Shown: positions 4,990-5,542 of the stretch, piece by piece
Layout of the letters: each line of letters starts with the position of its first letter
Numbering within the stretch: position 1 is the stretch's first letter
From: Bacillota bacterium
Lineage (GTDB): Bacteria > Bacillota_A > Clostridia > Peptostreptococcales > Anaerovoracaceae
Direction of reading: 5' to 3'
Assembly: GCA_017438085.1 (NCBI GenBank)
Contig: JAFRWH010000304.1
Location: 1-5,542, forward strand
Length of the DNA stretch: 5,542 bases
Position numbers and translations under genes: made by a program
The notes under the pieces: generated by a model
Told to the model about the DNA's origin: nothing
Database searches by the model: none
What the model saw: only the letters and a program-made list of their open reading frames with translations

Positions 4990-5542
4990 ATGAAAAAATC
5001 TGTTTCTGTAATACTTGCATTTCTGCTTCTTGCCGGGCTTTGCGCCTGCGCGGCGCCTGAGAATAACAACGGAGGAATCAAAACGCTGGAAAAAGCCAGC
5101 CTTCAGATATCAGAGGAGGACTGGCCGGTCATTGACGGCGCAACAGCATTTCTTCCTTATTACGAACATATGGCGGCGCTGATGCTTGATAAGCCTGTAG
5201 AAGAAGCCAGGCAGTACATATACTGCAGCACCACGGATTACGCATATCCAAAGCTGGCGGACGGTGAGGTGGACCTGATATTCTGTCTCAAGCCTTCTGA
5301 GGACCAGGTGAAATATGCCAAACAGAAAAACGTGGAATTTGAGACTGTAAATTTTGCAAACGAGGCATTTGTATTCTTTACCAACAAGGATAATCCCGTG
5401 GACAGCCTGACAGTTAAGCAGCTTCACGACATCTATGCAGGCAAACTCACCAACTGGGCAGAGGTGGGGGGTAAGGATCAGCCCATAATCGCCTATCAGA
5501 GGAGCGAGGGCAGCGGAAGCCAGACCGGGCTATATCTCCATG
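4990..5542 (+). CDS. PstS-like phosphate-binding lipoprotein, 3' end outside window
   Basis: This is a substrate-binding lipoprotein of the PstS type, expected on the outer face of the cytoplasmic membrane, where it would hand phosphate or a related anion to an ABC importer. The first 184 residues are visible. MKKSVSVILAFLLLAGLCAC is a lipoprotein signal with lipobox LCAC and lipidated Cys20; a polar linker (ENNNGG) follows. IDGATAFLPYYEHMA (48-62) matches the first ligand-binding loop, and LTVKQLHDIYAGKLTNW followed by YQRSEGSGSQT (ending at 179) matches the hinge and second binding loop of PstS proteins. The usual first-loop Ser-Thr appears here as Ala-Thr (51-52). The ATG at 4990 is preceded by GAGGGG (4980-4985) at slightly short spacing. 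It diverges from lexA across 106 bases. Whether pstC, pstA and pstB follow cannot be seen; some PstS-like proteins stand alone and may sense or bind other ligands. Confidence 0.92.
   Translation, partial: MKKSVSVILAFLLLAGLCACAAPENNNGGIKTLEKASLQISEEDWPVIDGATAFLPYYEHMAALMLDKPVEEARQYIYCSTTDYAYPKLADGEVDLIFCLKPSEDQVKYAKQKNVEFETVNFANEAFVFFTNKDNPVDSLTVKQLHDIYAGKLTNWAEVGGKDQPIIAYQRSEGSGSQTGLYLH

Noticed and set aside
5110..5427. Open frame of 105 codons on the minus strand
   Set aside because: It is antisense to the PstS-like lipoprotein gene, with no ribosome site or domain that I can support.
1..5542. CRISPR arrays, insertion sequences, tRNA or rRNA genes, riboswitches, attachment sites
   Set aside because: I saw no spaced direct repeats, transposase motifs, cloverleaf sequences or conserved riboswitch cores. 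All gaps between genes are short (12 to 159 bases) and explained by promoters, operators or terminators.

Overview
The window reads as chromosomal DNA from a Gram-positive anaerobe-type Bacillota, most likely of the class Clostridia. The support is strong AGGAGG-type ribosome binding sites, a LexA of the Bacillus/Clostridium type with GAAC/GTTT-type SOS boxes, a short lipobox signal peptide, split short-chain chromate-transporter genes, and frequent ATA and AGA/AGG codons at roughly half G+C. I cannot name the genus from sequence alone.

Layout from left to right. (1) 1-2093, plus strand: the 3' part of a gamma-glutamyltransferase-family gene (about 478 visible residues, N-terminus outside the window), followed after 12 bases by an unrecognised seven-helix membrane protein. 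A bidirectional terminator follows. (2) 2177-3321, minus strand: two overlapping genes for the two halves of a CHR-family (chromate-type) transporter, with a promoter near 3345-3373. (3) 3481-4161, plus strand: a TIGR00266/AIM24-family protein, diverging from the transporter operon and ending at a second bidirectional terminator. (4) 4239-4883, minus strand: lexA, the SOS repressor. (5) 4990 to the right edge, plus strand: the N-terminal part of a PstS-like phosphate-binding lipoprotein, diverging from lexA.

The best regulatory signal is the 106-base gap between lexA and the lipoprotein gene. It holds a clear lexA promoter (TTTACA, 17 bases, TAAAAT with an extended -10), two tandem SOS boxes lying on and beside its -35, and a second, plus-strand extended -10 that forms an almost perfect inverted repeat with the lexA -10. 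LexA very probably represses itself here and may also repress the lipoprotein gene.

The most interesting context is a YwrD-like gamma-glutamyltransferase beside a split CHR transporter pair. From memory, Bacillus subtilis has a similar neighbourhood (ywrA/ywrB chromate-type transporter halves near ywrD), which suggests a functional link. I see no CRISPR array, insertion sequence, prophage, toxin-antitoxin pair or RNA gene, and no evidence for a complete new defence or mobile system. All intergenic gaps are under 300 bases and each is described below.
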